From the NCBI GenBank assembly GCA_029582165.1, contig CM055870.1:1655298-1719297 (forward strand): a stretch of DNA of 64,000 bases, read 5' to 3'. Within the stretch, counting starts at the first letter, position 1. Each line of letters starts with the position of its first letter. A model generated the notes under the pieces. The model was not told where the DNA came from, did not search any database, and saw only the letters and a list, made by a program, of their open reading frames with translations. The translations under genes and the position numbers were made by a program. Shown one piece after another: positions 44,110 to 56,342 of the stretch. Origin of the DNA: Portulaca oleracea. Its lineage: Eukaryota; Streptophyta; Magnoliopsida; Caryophyllales; Portulacaceae.

Positions 44110-47100
44110 TTATTGTGTAACGCAGCCAAGGTGACACGAGTACACTGGCTCCAGTGTCAGATCTAGATCATTCCTCCTCATTTCTCCTGGTATTTCTCCC
44201 TGGTACGACCTGTTAATTTGTATGATCACATTATAAACACAATCTAAATTTGCTTGAATAGTTAATACTTTACACAAAGACATATATATAGTATTGAAAG
44301 TGATAATTGTTGCTGCAAGCTAAGACACTATTTTTGTCCGTGTAGAACTACATTATTACATATTAAGTAAAACTTAATTTCATAAGTATATATAATACCA
44401 TATATAGTGTATAAAATTGTATTTTTTATACATAATTTTTTAAATTTACCAAAAAACATGTAAAATATGCTTAACGGATGGGGTCGAATCGATTAGGACA
44501 TCATTTGTATTAGTTCATATAGCCAACGAATGCTAAACCCTTATCATTGATAATTAGTCGTCTTTATAAAAAAAAAAAATAGAGTAAAATTCATTACAAA
44601 TAGTAATTTGGTGAAAAGAAGATAAATACAAATCATCATCCATATATTATACTTTACTAGGTGATAAAATAATTAAGATAATTACGTACCCAGGGTTCAA
44701 AGTAGGCATTGGAGGTGGGAGAAGAAAGTTTGATGAATCAGGAGGAGGATGAGGAGCACCACCGTGTTGTTGATGGTTCTGCTGATGCTGCTGCCACTGC
44801 ACTTCTTGTGCTTGAGCCATTGACTTTTCTCTCTCTTTTATCTGCATTATGTTAATTACAACCACTAATTATGAATTAATTAACAAAGATTGATTCTTTT
44901 GTCCCTTGACTATATAAATGTATCTCTCTTTATGGGGCTGTGATAATATAATTAACCTTCTTTGCTAGCATATTGTTTTGCTCCTGCATTGCCCTCTCCT
45001 GCAATATACCAAGAACTAACTGATCAACTAAAAACCCTACTATTAATTTGTACTATATCTTATGGATCAACAAATATAATAAGCAGGGTTTTTTGCATTT
45101 TGGACCCCGAATTTTAGGGGTATTTACATTCTGAACCCTTGGTTTTCAACTTTAACATTTTGGACCTTAAAGTTTGTAGGCCGAAAAAAAAGTACCCTAA
45201 AGTTTGTGAGGTGAAAAAAAAAAGCTTGTTTCCAATTTTTCTTTTTCTTTCCATGTTTGAATTTCTCTCCCGATTGGCATCAAACTTCAAGACTAAGGTT
45301 AAAACCGATAGTAAAGTTATAATAAACCTCTTTTATTCATGTTAGAGTTACTTAAAACCATGTACTCAGGGGTCTAAGTAGCCTCAACACGAATAAGAGA
45401 GGTGTATTATAGCTTCAATATTAATTTTAACCATAGTCCTAAAGTTTGACGTCAATTAGGAGATAAATTCAAACATGGGAGGAAAATAAAAAATGAAACA
45501 GGGGCCTTTTTCTTTAGTCCACAAACTTTAAGGTCCTTTTTTATTCAGCCTACAAACTTTAGGGTCCAAAATGTTAATGTTGAAAACCAAGGGTTCAGAA
45601 TGTAAATACCCCTAAAATTCGGGGTCCAAAATGCAAAAAACCTCTTGTTTCTTCAGTTGAAATTACCTTCTTCTGGAGCTCGGAAATGGACTCATGCATC
45701 AGTTGATTCTGTCATGAAAATCCGGGAGAAGAGTTATGTGCATAATTAAGAAAATTAACAACATCTCAATTCTTACGAATTTAAAGAAAAATATTATTAA
45801 GGCAAAAAACTTGCGTAATTTAAGCTATTCTTAGGGGGAGGGAGGCATGGATGTAAAAATATAACTATTAAGCAAAAAATGAAGAATGTACCTTCCTGGA
45901 TCGAATATGCTTAAGAGCAGTGTCGAGTTGTTGCTCTAAACTCTGGAGCTCTTTCATGCTCAGTGTCTCCAATTCTTCTCCCATATAGTGCCTGATCACA
46001 GAATAGACGTGTCTCATCATTTAATACAATTAATTATCAAGTTAATTGGATTAAAACAAATTGATTGAAACTCTAGAGTAAATTATATAATCAGATTTCT
46101 CTGAGTTTGCTGCTAAGTACTATTGTAATGTGTTTTTTATTTTTATTTTTATACATGTCATGACTTTGTAAATAGCTAACCATTGATGAACACTAATATG
46201 AGATCGATCAATATTTATGTATAAACTGGCAGTGTACCTGTGATTTCTTTGAAGCATCTCAAGCTTAGCCTTTTGTTTGGCAAAGTCAAATGTCCAATTT
46301 ACCTAATATATATACAAATACACACATGATCTGTCAGTAGCAACCAACTACTCGATCCAAAATATACAACCCAAGCTTGTTAATATGCAACAAATTTGAC
46401 TATATTTTGTTAGGATAGCAATCTCAGGACAAAACTGGATCATGTACTATGCACACAGCTCCATCGAAAGTGACTAAATTTCTGATGTTGATACGGAACA
46501 TGAATACAACAACAACAACAATAACCTCCCAAGTGATACGTTTGAGCGTGGTCTGGGGGATCCTAATGAATGCGTGCTCAAATTAAGCACTCGTATTAGC
46601 GAGTCAATACTTATTACAAGCAAAGAAATTTAGGCAACCAATTAAGCTAAGTAATAGGAAATGTCAAAATTAGTTCAAGAAACTATTTGTGCAAAAACAA
46701 TTAAGATAAAGATTACATACCTCATTGTTGGGATCATCTGAAATTAGTTGCCTCTCAGCATAACAATAAGTCTCATACCTCTCCAGGATCTTCTCCATAC
46801 TTAGAACCAAAGCACACATTATTATTAGATACATAGGTACAGAAAACTCTAACAAATCCTGAGTGATAGCCGCTGGCTTTATTCAATCATTTACATTCTT
46901 GGAATTCTCTTAATCAATTGAAATCAAACGATCGCACATAGAAGAACTTCAAAGCAATTAGACGTTTTCAAAGTCTATAAAAACTCGGTACCATGTACAA
47001 ACTAAGGCTCTGTTCAGGTTGGATAAGTTTTTACAGGTACGAAAATTTAGGTAGTTTTAGGTAAGTAGGTGAAAAAAGTAAAATTGAGAAAGATTGGAGA

Positions 47101-48442
47101 AAATTGAATTGTAGGTAGTCATGAACTAAGTCACCAATACATCATTCCAATTCAATCAAGAACTGTCGAGTGAATTAAAGTGCAACTGCATTCGGTAAAA
47201 GGGAAAAAAAAGTAAAAGAGGAGACACAGAATGTTGAAATTTGGTTCAAAATGAATACACTCAAAGGAAAAGATTGACAAGAGGTAACAAAATAAAGCTG
47301 CACTCAGTTAATTACATGACTTATTATTACATTAGGGAAACCCCCATTGCCCATTGGATAATACTTTGGTCCCTTGTTTTTCTCAATTTTACAGTCACTT
47401 ATTTTGCCCTTCATGCAAACAAATTTACCCATTTTGGTTATTTAATAAAGTTCCAGTAAATCTGTATTATGAGCCAATATATGGATCCAAAATTATGATA
47501 TAGTCTAGAGTAACAGAAATCAAAATATAATTAAGGATATGTCTAAATTTTAATTATGTCATGAAAAACTCCAAAGATCTACTAAAAGTTTCATTTTTTG
47601 AACTAATCATCAAAATTTTGCAATATTAATGTGTAAGCATGATTAATTAGTGGTGTGTAGTCAAACAAAAAACACAGGACTTGAAACAAACACCAAAATA
47701 TATATCATCTTAAAAGGGAAAAAGATCTTAAAACACTAAAGGATGAGTACAGACTCAAAACCCCTAAATTAGAACAAACCTAGAAACCCAAGCAGACTTA
47801 TTTCCTAATTTATGCAAGTTCATCAAAAATAGGTAAAAAACACTTCTACTTCCCTTTGTTATTTACTTTTTCCAGGTGATATTTTTTTGCATCTACCCAT
47901 TTGTGGTAAGCAACACATGTGTAGGGTAAAACCTACCCATATCAAGCAACAAACAATTATACAAATCCCAAAATTTTGCAAATGAGGAAAACAAAGAAAT
48001 AAATTAAATCAATAATACTCAAATCACTGAACTGTCATTCCTCATACCTAAATATGAACACACACATATATTGGATGGATAAGTTGAGATAAGTTATGAT
48101 ACTTTTGTTTTTTTAGGAAATTGTATTAGATTTGGATAAGTTTGGATAAGTTGAGAGAGTTATATCCAACCTAACCAAAGAACAGGGTCATATATCACCA
48201 TGTAAATAATGAAAACATGCACTAAGATGGGATTAAAGTAAGGGATGAAATATATACCAAGAATCAGTGGAGTACTCAAAGAGCTTGCCTCTGTGAGAGA
48301 AGATGATGAGGGCAACTTCAGCATCACAAAGCACAGAGATCTCATGGGCTTTCTTCACCAACCCACTTTTCCTCTTTGAGAAGGTCACTTGCCTGTTGAT
48401 CTTGTTCTCTATCCTCTTCAGTTGCACTCTCCCTCTCCCCAT
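44110..48442 (-). CDS. AP1: APETALA1-like MADS-box transcription factor (euAP1 type)
   Basis: Eight exons join in frame on the minus strand: 48258-48442, 46721-46799, 46238-46302, 45892-45991, 45667-45708, 44957-44998, 44690-44841 and 44110-44209, giving 254 residues, the usual AP1 length and exon number. The MADS domain (1-60) starts [20 protein letters not shown]. The I region contains [18 protein letters not shown], and the keratin-like K domain follows ([35 protein letters not shown]). The C-terminal region is glutamine- and histidine-rich. Residues 233-243 are [11 protein letters not shown], the euAP1 motif. The protein ends LGCVTQ, a CaaX-type prenylation box where Arabidopsis AP1 has CFAA. 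AP1 proteins specify floral meristem and sepal or petal identity as DNA-binding tetramers. Intron 1 (about 1.46 kb) is the longest. Confidence 0.92.
45087..45642. mobile_element. Foldback MITE in AP1 intron 5
   Basis: The left arm (from GGTTTTTTGCATTTTGGACC) and right arm (to GGTCCAAAATGCAAAAAACC) are near-perfect inverted repeats of about 140 bp (TACATTCTGAACCCTTGG in the left arm, its complement in the right). It lies between exons 5 and 6. No target duplication is evident. Confidence 0.75.
48075..48187. mobile_element. Partial Tourist-like MITE, family T3, in AP1 intron 1
   Basis: TAGGAAATTGTATTAGATTT and the end CCAAAGAACAGGG match T3 elements; the left boundary is unclear. Another possible T3 end (GGCTCTGTTCAGGTTGG) lies at 47007. 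Confidence 0.4.
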
Positions 48443-48486
48443 AATCTCTTTTTTTTTTTTTTTTTGCTAACCCTAATTCCTTAATG

Positions 48487-48489
<3 letters not shown>

Positions 48490-48518
<29 letters not shown>
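48490..48518. repeat. (AT)n microsatellite in the AP1 5' region
   Basis: About 14 AT units lie 48-76 bp upstream of the AP1 start codon, probably within the 5' leader. Confidence 0.9.
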
Positions 48519-48524
<6 letters not shown>

Positions 48525-48670
48525 TGCTCTTTTAGTCTATATTGATTTCTTTTTTTCTGGGTTTATTTTATGTTGTGAGATTATGATGGATTAAATTGGA
48601 CTGCCCTAGAATAAGAGAAGGAAGGAAGAGGGGAAGATAATGAATGAAGGCTGGAAAATGGAAGTGTTTG

Positions 48671-48680
48671 AGTATATAAG
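48671..48680 (-). promoter_or_regulatory. Possible AP1 TATA box
   Basis: CTTATATACT on the minus strand lies about 230 bp upstream of the ATG; it is the best TATA-like match near the gene. Confidence 0.35.
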
Positions 48681-50639
48681 TGGTAAGGAGCCAGGTTGAG
48701 GGGTTTTGGGAAAGTGGTTTTGAGAAACCAGAGGTGGTTTTGAGGATGGTGTGCTGTCGAAGTGTGATTGGTGTTGTCCTTGTTCTCCCTGTTACAGGTT
48801 GCTATTGCTTTACGTACTTTACCCTACAACACTTCTTCACTTATGGGGAATCATTCATTGAGCATATATACCAGCCTAGCTAGCTAGCCCATGGATGCTT
48901 CTATTTCCCATCAAAAAGGCCTTCATATACGGGTTTTTTTTAAAAAAAAAAAATATAAAGAAAAAAAAATGATTGTTACATATTGATACCTGAAACTGAA
49001 TCCCCCACAAAGGAAAGGTATTAAGTCATCCCAAATAAGAGCAACTTGTTATCTCTAGATATGAACTTCATGCCCTAAATGGTTGGATGTCTAATGGGGC
49101 CTTCTTAAGTGTTGGACAAATTCTGCAAAAAGCAGGGGTCTTTACTTCTTTGAGGGGAGACTTTATCAAGTGGATTTAAGTCCCTAATTAAGGCTAAACC
49201 AGTTGATGTGGTTTATTCTCCATCTTTAACGTTTCCAAATGTTGCCTAATGTGGTAACTTTGTCGACTCTTTGGACTCAGATCAAGCCATTTCAAATTTA
49301 GTATGTGTAGGTTTTGATCATTCAAGAGCCGGCTCAGGTGCCCCTAGTTCTCTTGGCATTATTCCTTCCATTTCGTGTTTGCATCACGATGTGCTTTATA
49401 GGCCCAAGTAGAATGATAGTAAGGACACTTTGTCTTTTCAATATGAGTATGGTTTTTCTCCTCCATGATCTCGAGGACACCTTCTTAGTGGACTTGAACG
49501 TTGTTATTAGAACAAAGAAGAAAGATAAGGCTCTGATGAATCCTAAATGAAGAAGGATACTGAGTGCAACTCGAAATGCTAATTAATCTACCTCTTATGA
49601 AGCTCTTAGAAAGTTAAGAGATAATAAGGATATATATAGATGTGAATCTTGCACGTAAGAAGAAAATTGTGAAAAATATTTGTTGTATAAAGATTACTGC
49701 TAAGCGGGATGCTAAAAAGAACATCATCTAAAAAGGTTGCATTCCGACCAAACATACAATATTAAAAGAAAACCAAAGCTCCATTCGATTCTATTCAAAT
49801 ATCAAATTACGTTCCATTTTTCGATTATTCAAAATCTGAAACAGGTTGAAAATTCACAACAAAGTTATAAAACCTTATAGAATAACAACAAAGCAACTAA
49901 AAGAACATGAAAAACACTAAAACATAGACAACTAAACAAAACACATTTTAGGCTAATTAAATTCTTTGTTTTTGCCTTCCTCTTTTTTTCCTTATTGTTT
50001 ATTTAAGCAACTTTGTTGTGGTCTTTTATCATTATGAATTAATGAAGCCTCTATCACATCCAATCTTTTTAGTTCTGTACGCCTTCTCATCCAAGCTATC
50101 ATAATAGATATCATGGAACTCTTCAAATTTTTTGTGGCATTTTTTTTCCCTTTATTAAAACCGATACTCCTCACACTAACAATCCTGCAAGCTACTTAAT
50201 TTACAACTTACAAGGCATCACTTGAATTTCAACAAAGAATTAGGTCCATTCTATTTTGATTTATTGCACGTTTCTAAACCTAACAAACTTTGAGTTATAG
50301 TTAGTTGAATTAATGGCTCCATTAAATTTCGCCAAATTAGGTTACTAGGTTTACTTCTAAACACAAAATAAATTGGTCAAGCAGTGTAAACAGTGTAGCT
50401 CTTCAATCACATTATTTTTAGTCATAGTTGTCCTATTTCGAATTAAAAACATGCACCTACTCCATCACATAAAGGAAAAAAAATAAAATATACCTACTTT
50501 AATCCAAAGTCACAACAAAATGATCCATATTTCCTGAGGGTCCTTAACATAGGGAAAAAAATAACAAAAGCGGGTCCAAGTTATTTTCCTTCAATTCAAG
50601 CTCGAATCGCTTTTGAAGCCTTAAATCGACTATTTTGGA
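48681..50639. other. AP1 upstream region and intergenic DNA
   Basis: No gene is supported. A 78-codon frame at 49314-49550 has no recognisable domain. Confidence 0.4.
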
Positions 50640-51440
50640 AGCAAAGGGGCATCTTGGTCTTTTCACAAGGGTTGAGGTTGGGTTCGTGGAGCATCAAGGA
50701 AGAACACTAGAGAAACCGAGTCCAAGGAACCAAGAAGAAAGAAGAAGGAAAGTCAAGGAAGGAAGAGTAGAATGAATGAAGGAGGAAAATGAAGAAATTG
50801 TGTAAAATTGGATATGAGAAAAATACATACTTTCACTCTTTTGATCATAATAACTTCATCAATATAACTCCGATAACCACCAAATTTGGCGAGCTTATAG
50901 TACACACTGAGAGCTTTCCATGATATATTATAAGCTCAAATCGGAGTTAAAACAAGAAAATTATGCACGTTGGAAGTCTGAGAAACCGGTGTGCCCAGCT
51001 AGCGCTGGTAGCGCCCAGATAGGCGCTGGCAGCGTCCAATGCGATTTTCCAACCCAAATTGTCTGTTTGAGACGCTGGTGGCGTCTCTGAGACGCTGGCA
51101 ATGTCTCAACCTTTTTTTCCAAAAAACATCGCGACTTTTCTTCCCCCTTTTCCTTTATATTTTGTACTCCACTCATTTTAGATCTAGTTTTTGAACAATT
51201 GAATTAGAAGTTTAGCCAAAGAACACTTTGTGAGTTTTAGGGTGTTTGAAACCCTTGTAATTAACATTAATCCTTGGTGGATTAATTAGATAATTTCCGT
51301 TGATTCAAGTGAATTGGTGTGTTTTCTTCCAATTCTTGAGTGGAAATTCTTGGAGCTTCAAGTGTGGGTGCTAGTGATGAATCCTTGCAACCTTCTTGCG
51401 GTTCTTAGGCTAATTGGTGAGATTATCTCTTTAATTAGTC
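50640..51440 (+). mobile_element. LTR-like fragment
   Basis: The layout resembles the left-edge element: a purine-rich stretch, a GC-rich part with variant repeats (AGCGCTGGTAGCGCC, AGGCGCTGGCAGCG, GAGACGCTGGTGGCGTC) at 50998-51108, a TATA-like TTTATATTTTG (51150-51160), then an AT-rich leader-like stretch. No ends, primer site or coding domain were found. Confidence 0.35.
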
Positions 51441-53262
51441 ATATCTCTTTATTATTATTGTTGTTGTGTTGAGTTTTATCATTAATCTCCCAAAAACCTT
51501 AAAAATTAGTTGTAGTTTTATGAGTTTTAAATTTGATTTTTCTCAAACCCTAGTGTAATTGTGAACTTTAGATGTTTAATCTTGCTTCCCTAGTCGTTCC
51601 CGAATCACAAAATAACAATTAACAACAAATCTCTATTGTCGAGTCTTGTTCTTTAGATGAGTTATTATTAAGGGTAGGCAATGGGATGGATCAGGATATG
51701 CTCATTAGCTATGTGGGGTCAGGTTAATGTCAGCGTCGAACCATTGTAATTATTGGCCAGGTTCGTTTTGACCCCAAAGTTAAAATAAATTGTATATGTA
51801 CCAAAAAGTAGAAATGCTAATTATCGTTTGATGTGAAGTATTAACAATATATGTGAATAAGTTTAGCATTTAAAATAATAAGAAAAACTATTTATTTTTA
51901 CTTATTGATAGTTTGACATGATCAACCCATTCACCGAGCCTTTAACAATATTAATGCTAAACGCATCGACCTGTTAATGACATGATCCTTAAACGACCCG
52001 ACTTTGGCGAGTGGCAGCCCCCACGTTATATTGTATGACCCAACCCTCTTAACCCAATGAGGACATGACTCGTTGGGAAACTCTAGTTATTACCCACTTC
52101 ACTAAACCTAATTCAATTATATTGTCAACACTCAACTGTTCAACTTTTACTTTGAACAATGAACTCTGGCATACCATCGATACGTCCTTAGTAGAGCTAG
52201 TATATAGGCCAACTTTTTTTTTTTTTTTGACGAAATATATAGGCCACCTAGGTATAACTCAATATACAAGTAACCTACTATTTCGTCATACTTGCCAATT
52301 TTTTTCCAAAAGTACGTGGTGTTATTTTGGTACAACATGATATATGATGTTATGATAAAGTCGTCACTCGAACTATAGTTAGTCTTATGAATTCACCGTT
52401 CAACAAAAGAAATTCCAAGCCATAACTGTTGCACCAAACTCTTTATATACGTCACCATTAATGACATACAATTTCATATAGAAATCCACTGTTTATAATA
52501 AAAGCCTCGTTCTATACATTGCTTGTCAAACTTGAACGAATATCAAGTACTTTTATCTCATGTTTGAATCAATTGTTATATAATACTAATTTCTTGAAGT
52601 GTCTACCTAAATTCTCCAATTAAAATTTAAAGAAACTTTTTAAATATTTATGATAATTTTATCAATATTATCACAAAATTTATCAAGATATCTAATATTA
52701 TTAATTTGTTATAAAAATTAACCATAAAAATTATTCTATTTTATGATTCATGTACACTAGTGTTCTCTTAGAGGCAATGGTAGGTTACATAAATTTTATT
52801 TGGGAAAATTTTGGAAAGTTGTAGGAATTTTGAAAATGGATTATAATGTGAGTAATATGTAATATAAATATCTATTATATGGTTTACAATATTTAAAAAT
52901 TGTCGTTTTCTTCCTTAACTTTCCTTGTAAAAGAACACATGTGATGTACTTTGATTTGATTTCAAAGCACATGCGTCATGGATATCTAATTAATCTGCCT
53001 CTTCAATGCCAATGCCCTTGAGTTGGGACTCATGTTGTCGACGTCAAATTAGGGCTACGGAGCGTCGTTTTGGAAGCTACGGACCTACAGTGTGTCGTTT
53101 TGGAAGGAAATGGGCAGACAGCAAATGACATGAAATGAAAGTTTGTTTTCAGACAAGATATTAAGAGAGATTCCACTCCCTTTGATTAATATGCATTCCA
53201 TCTCGATTGAGTTAATCGGCAGTGATTAACGTTAGGTTAACATTGTATTGAGTTGCGTTGCT
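51441..53262. other. Intergenic, no gene supported
   Basis: AT-rich DNA with no convincing feature. Confidence 0.35.
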
Positions 53263-53385
53263 TTGTGATCACGAGGTCACAGATTTTAGTCATAAAAGTA
53301 GCCTCTTACATCAAAATAAAGTTTGTCTATATTACACTCTGTGGTGGAACCCTTGCTCGAGCCCTGCTTGTAATTGCTGTTGGGA
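53263..53385 (+). mobile_element. Au-like SINE fragment
   Basis: GTGATCACGAGGTCACAGAT, then a degenerate box-B-like stretch, AAGTAGCCTCTTACAT, TGTGGTGGAACCCTTGCTCG and AGCCCTGCTTGTAATTG follow the order of motifs in the widespread tRNA-derived Au SINE family of plants. The copy is degenerate and lacks a clear poly-A/T tail. Confidence 0.5.
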
Positions 53386-55091
53386 TTCATTTATGAGTAA
53401 AAATGTCTCACATCGAAAAAGTAAAGAAAAATGACATGGTATAGAAGTTAAGTGGGTTACTCTTCTTAACACACCAATTAATTTTAAAATGGAACCTCAC
53501 TTAACTTATATACCATGAGCCTCGATTGAAGTGGGCTCCTACCTTGGATCTTCTGAACAATTGCAAGATGTTTTTATACGCAGGCCTGCCTTAACATTAT
53601 ATATAAGGTGACGCACATCAACAATTAACTTACACCAGCATGTTTGATTGGGGGAAGGATTGAATGATATGATTGTCCTTTATTTTGTTTGTCCTATCAT
53701 TATCCCATTGAACCACGGCTTTCATTTCAATGGTGACAACCCATTTTGGGTCTTTCACTTTGGATATTGGGGATGGGATGGTAAGCACTTTCCCAAATCA
53801 TGTATCCCTTCGTATGACAAACGGGTTGTTTGAGTCGGAAACGGGTAGTTTGAGTCGACGGACATGGATCGAGTTTATATTCTTGAGTTAATTTGGATTG
53901 AAAGCAGTTTCAGGCTACACTCGAGCCGGCTAGCTATAGGTTTGCGTTAGATCAACTTGGGTCTAGATTAGTTTGCCCCGATTGTGTGATTTAGTTTAAT
54001 TTTCGAGTTGTTGTCAGCTCGGTTTGAATTAAGTCAGTCATAGACGGCTTAATTGGTTTCAAGTCAATGTTAGTCGGTTTTACCATGGATTGAGTGGGAT
54101 TTTATTGAATATATATCACTATATCAGAATGATTTAAGCCGAGTTTACATTCTACACATATAAATTGAGTCGTGTTATTTGTGGTCAATGTAAATAATCA
54201 AGCCTACATTCAATGGGGTTGAAATCTTCACATGGGTTCACGTCAAAGTTAGGGTGGATTTGACTTGAAGCAATATCCTATCAGATATGATTAAGGGGAA
54301 CGAATTGAAACGTGCACAAGCCTGAGGGGTCCATAGGAATGGATGGGAAACAAGATTAGAAAATGTTGCAAAAGAAAATTTGGATTGCTATACAATTAGC
54401 CACAGTTTAGTAAGTTTGGATGCATCAAAATACAGTCTGTTTTCAACAACATTGAGCTATGCTAGTATACTAGGATACAGTGGCTGGACTGGTGGATCTC
54501 GATCATTCTATTAGGGGTCTCTAATATATTATTATGTTCACTTGAAAAATATATTGTCCATAATTATTAACTCAAATTATACTAAATCAATTTTTTTAGC
54601 TAAGGATATCACAAAAGATTACATGGAGGGTATCGGTTTGGTTGAAATGTTGAAAGGAAGCTATGCTTTATAAATATATAGGTACGAGTATTTTTGTCAT
54701 TCCTATATATGTGTAAACGTATGCTTAGATGATGTATAGAAGGGAGCATGTATTGTTACTTGGAAGGAAATGCCCCAAACATAAACTTCACTTTTAAGCG
54801 TTTCTTTCGAACTATAGGTAAATTTAGCCTGTCCATTTGGGCTTTATTTTAAGGGTAATCGTCAGTAATTTTTATAAGCCATGAGATAAAGTGTATGTAC
54901 TAAACTGTTAATGACAAATATTGTCTATTAACCTTAAAATTTCCACCTATGAGAAAAAATTTGATCAATTAAGACATGAACCTTAGTGGAAAAAAAAAAA
55001 AATCGGAAAGTAGGGGGTTGCCAATCAGGCTAGCACCTCTTTGGTAACTCATCTTTTAAACATGATTTTTAAGCAATAGTTCCCTTAAACA
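53386..55091. other. Intergenic, no gene supported
   Basis: A short hairpin (GGTATAGAAGTTAAGTG and CACTTAACTTATATACC) lies at 53438-53511. Otherwise nothing recognisable. Confidence 0.35.
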
Positions 55092-55099
55092 AATGGTAC

Positions 55100-56334
55100 T
55101 AGGTAGGGGTGGAACAAAACTCCGAAATCGGCACACCGAACCGAAAATCGGATAAAAAAAACCGGGAACGGGCAACACCGAATCGGTTTAAAAATCCGAT
55201 GCACCGCACCGGAAAAACCGGATACTAAACGGGGCGGTTCCGGTTTGGGATATTCACACCGACGGGGAACCGGCACCGCACCGTTAATATAATCAAATAC
55301 ATGTATATATAAATTTTGGTTTAAAAAAAATTATACCCAAAATAATACAAAAATAATATAAATTAACTAGTTAAAAAAAAAAGAACATTAGGTGTTAGTG
55401 TGTTATTGGGATGAGCTTATGGGCTAGTAAATTTGGTTCTCACTTTTTTTTTATTAAATAAAGATTTTTTTTTATTAAATAGAGATTTTTTTATGTTTGA
55501 TAGAATTTTATGCGGTTCCGGTTCACCGGAGAAACCGCACCGTTAAAGCCGGTGCACCGGTTTTTAAAAACCGGGTGATTCGGTTCCGGTTCCGGTTTAT
55601 GATTTTCGCGCACCGTTTCATCCGGTGCACCGCTTCGGCGCACCGAAACCGCACCGCACCGCACCGTTTCCACCCCTAGTACTAGGGGTGTTCATATTCC
55701 GGTCTAGACCAGTTCGCCCAAAAAACCCGGACCAAAAACCCGGACCAAACCCGGACCGGTCTTCGGTCCAAGTATTTTTATTTTCGGGTTTCGGTCCGGG
55801 TCGGTCTAAACCCCGAAAAGCCCAGACTCGGACCGGAAACCTAATTATTATAAAATTTAAATTTTTATACCATAAAATCATATTATTATAGCCTAGAAAT
55901 ATTATTCTATTTCCTAAATCTAATGATCCTTTGAGTCCTAAATTGATATAATATTCACGTAAATGGAAAACAATGATTAAATTTTGGTAAACTTTAATAT
56001 AATGTATCTTTTTCAATTTATCATTGTCAACTTTTAATATCATATATCATAAATTAGGTCTATTTACAATACCAAAAAAAATGTGCTTCCTAACAATAGA
56101 CATACATAATTATTTAATTTGTCTATTTACAAATTTTATCAGAAAAAATTCAATAAGATCTCAATTGGTCCAAACCGGTCTGGGTTGGTCCGGTCCAAAT
56201 GCTCATCGGGTTGGTCTGGGTTGGGACCGGTTGTTTTCGGCCCGGTCTTTGGTCCAACTTTTTTGCTATTTCGGGTTTCGGTCTGGTCCAGTCCGGTCCG
56301 GTCTGGTCCAGGTTTGACCCAATGAACACCCCTA
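55100..56334. mobile_element. hAT-type MITE 2 (outer), split by MITE 1
   Basis: Its outer ends are TAGG (55100-55103) continuing after the insertion as GGTGTTCATATTCCGG, and AATGAACACCCCTA (to 56334). AATGGTAC flanks both ends exactly (55092-55099, 56335-56342). The arms are rich in GGTCCGG/CCGGACC repeats. An 8-bp duplication and TAGGGGTG-type ends indicate hAT. Without the insertion its length would be about 650 bp. Confidence 0.85.
55104..55678. mobile_element. hAT-type MITE 1 (inner)
   Basis: The ends TAGGGGTGGAAC and GTTTCCACCCCTA are inverted repeats, with long GC-rich arms made of CCGGTGCACCG-type repeats. GTACTAGG flanks it exactly (55096-55103, 55679-55686). That duplication spans the outer element's own flank (GTAC) and first four bases (TAGG), so this element inserted into the terminus of MITE 2. 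Confidence 0.88.
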
Positions 56335-56342
56335 AATGGTAC

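Noticed and set aside
49314..49550. A 78-codon plus-strand frame upstream of AP1
   Set aside because: Hydrophobic but without a known domain, clear start context or related copy in the window.
55618..56043. A 141-codon open frame on the minus strand
   Set aside because: It lies across the two GC-rich hAT MITEs and reads their arm repeats; an artefact of repeat composition.
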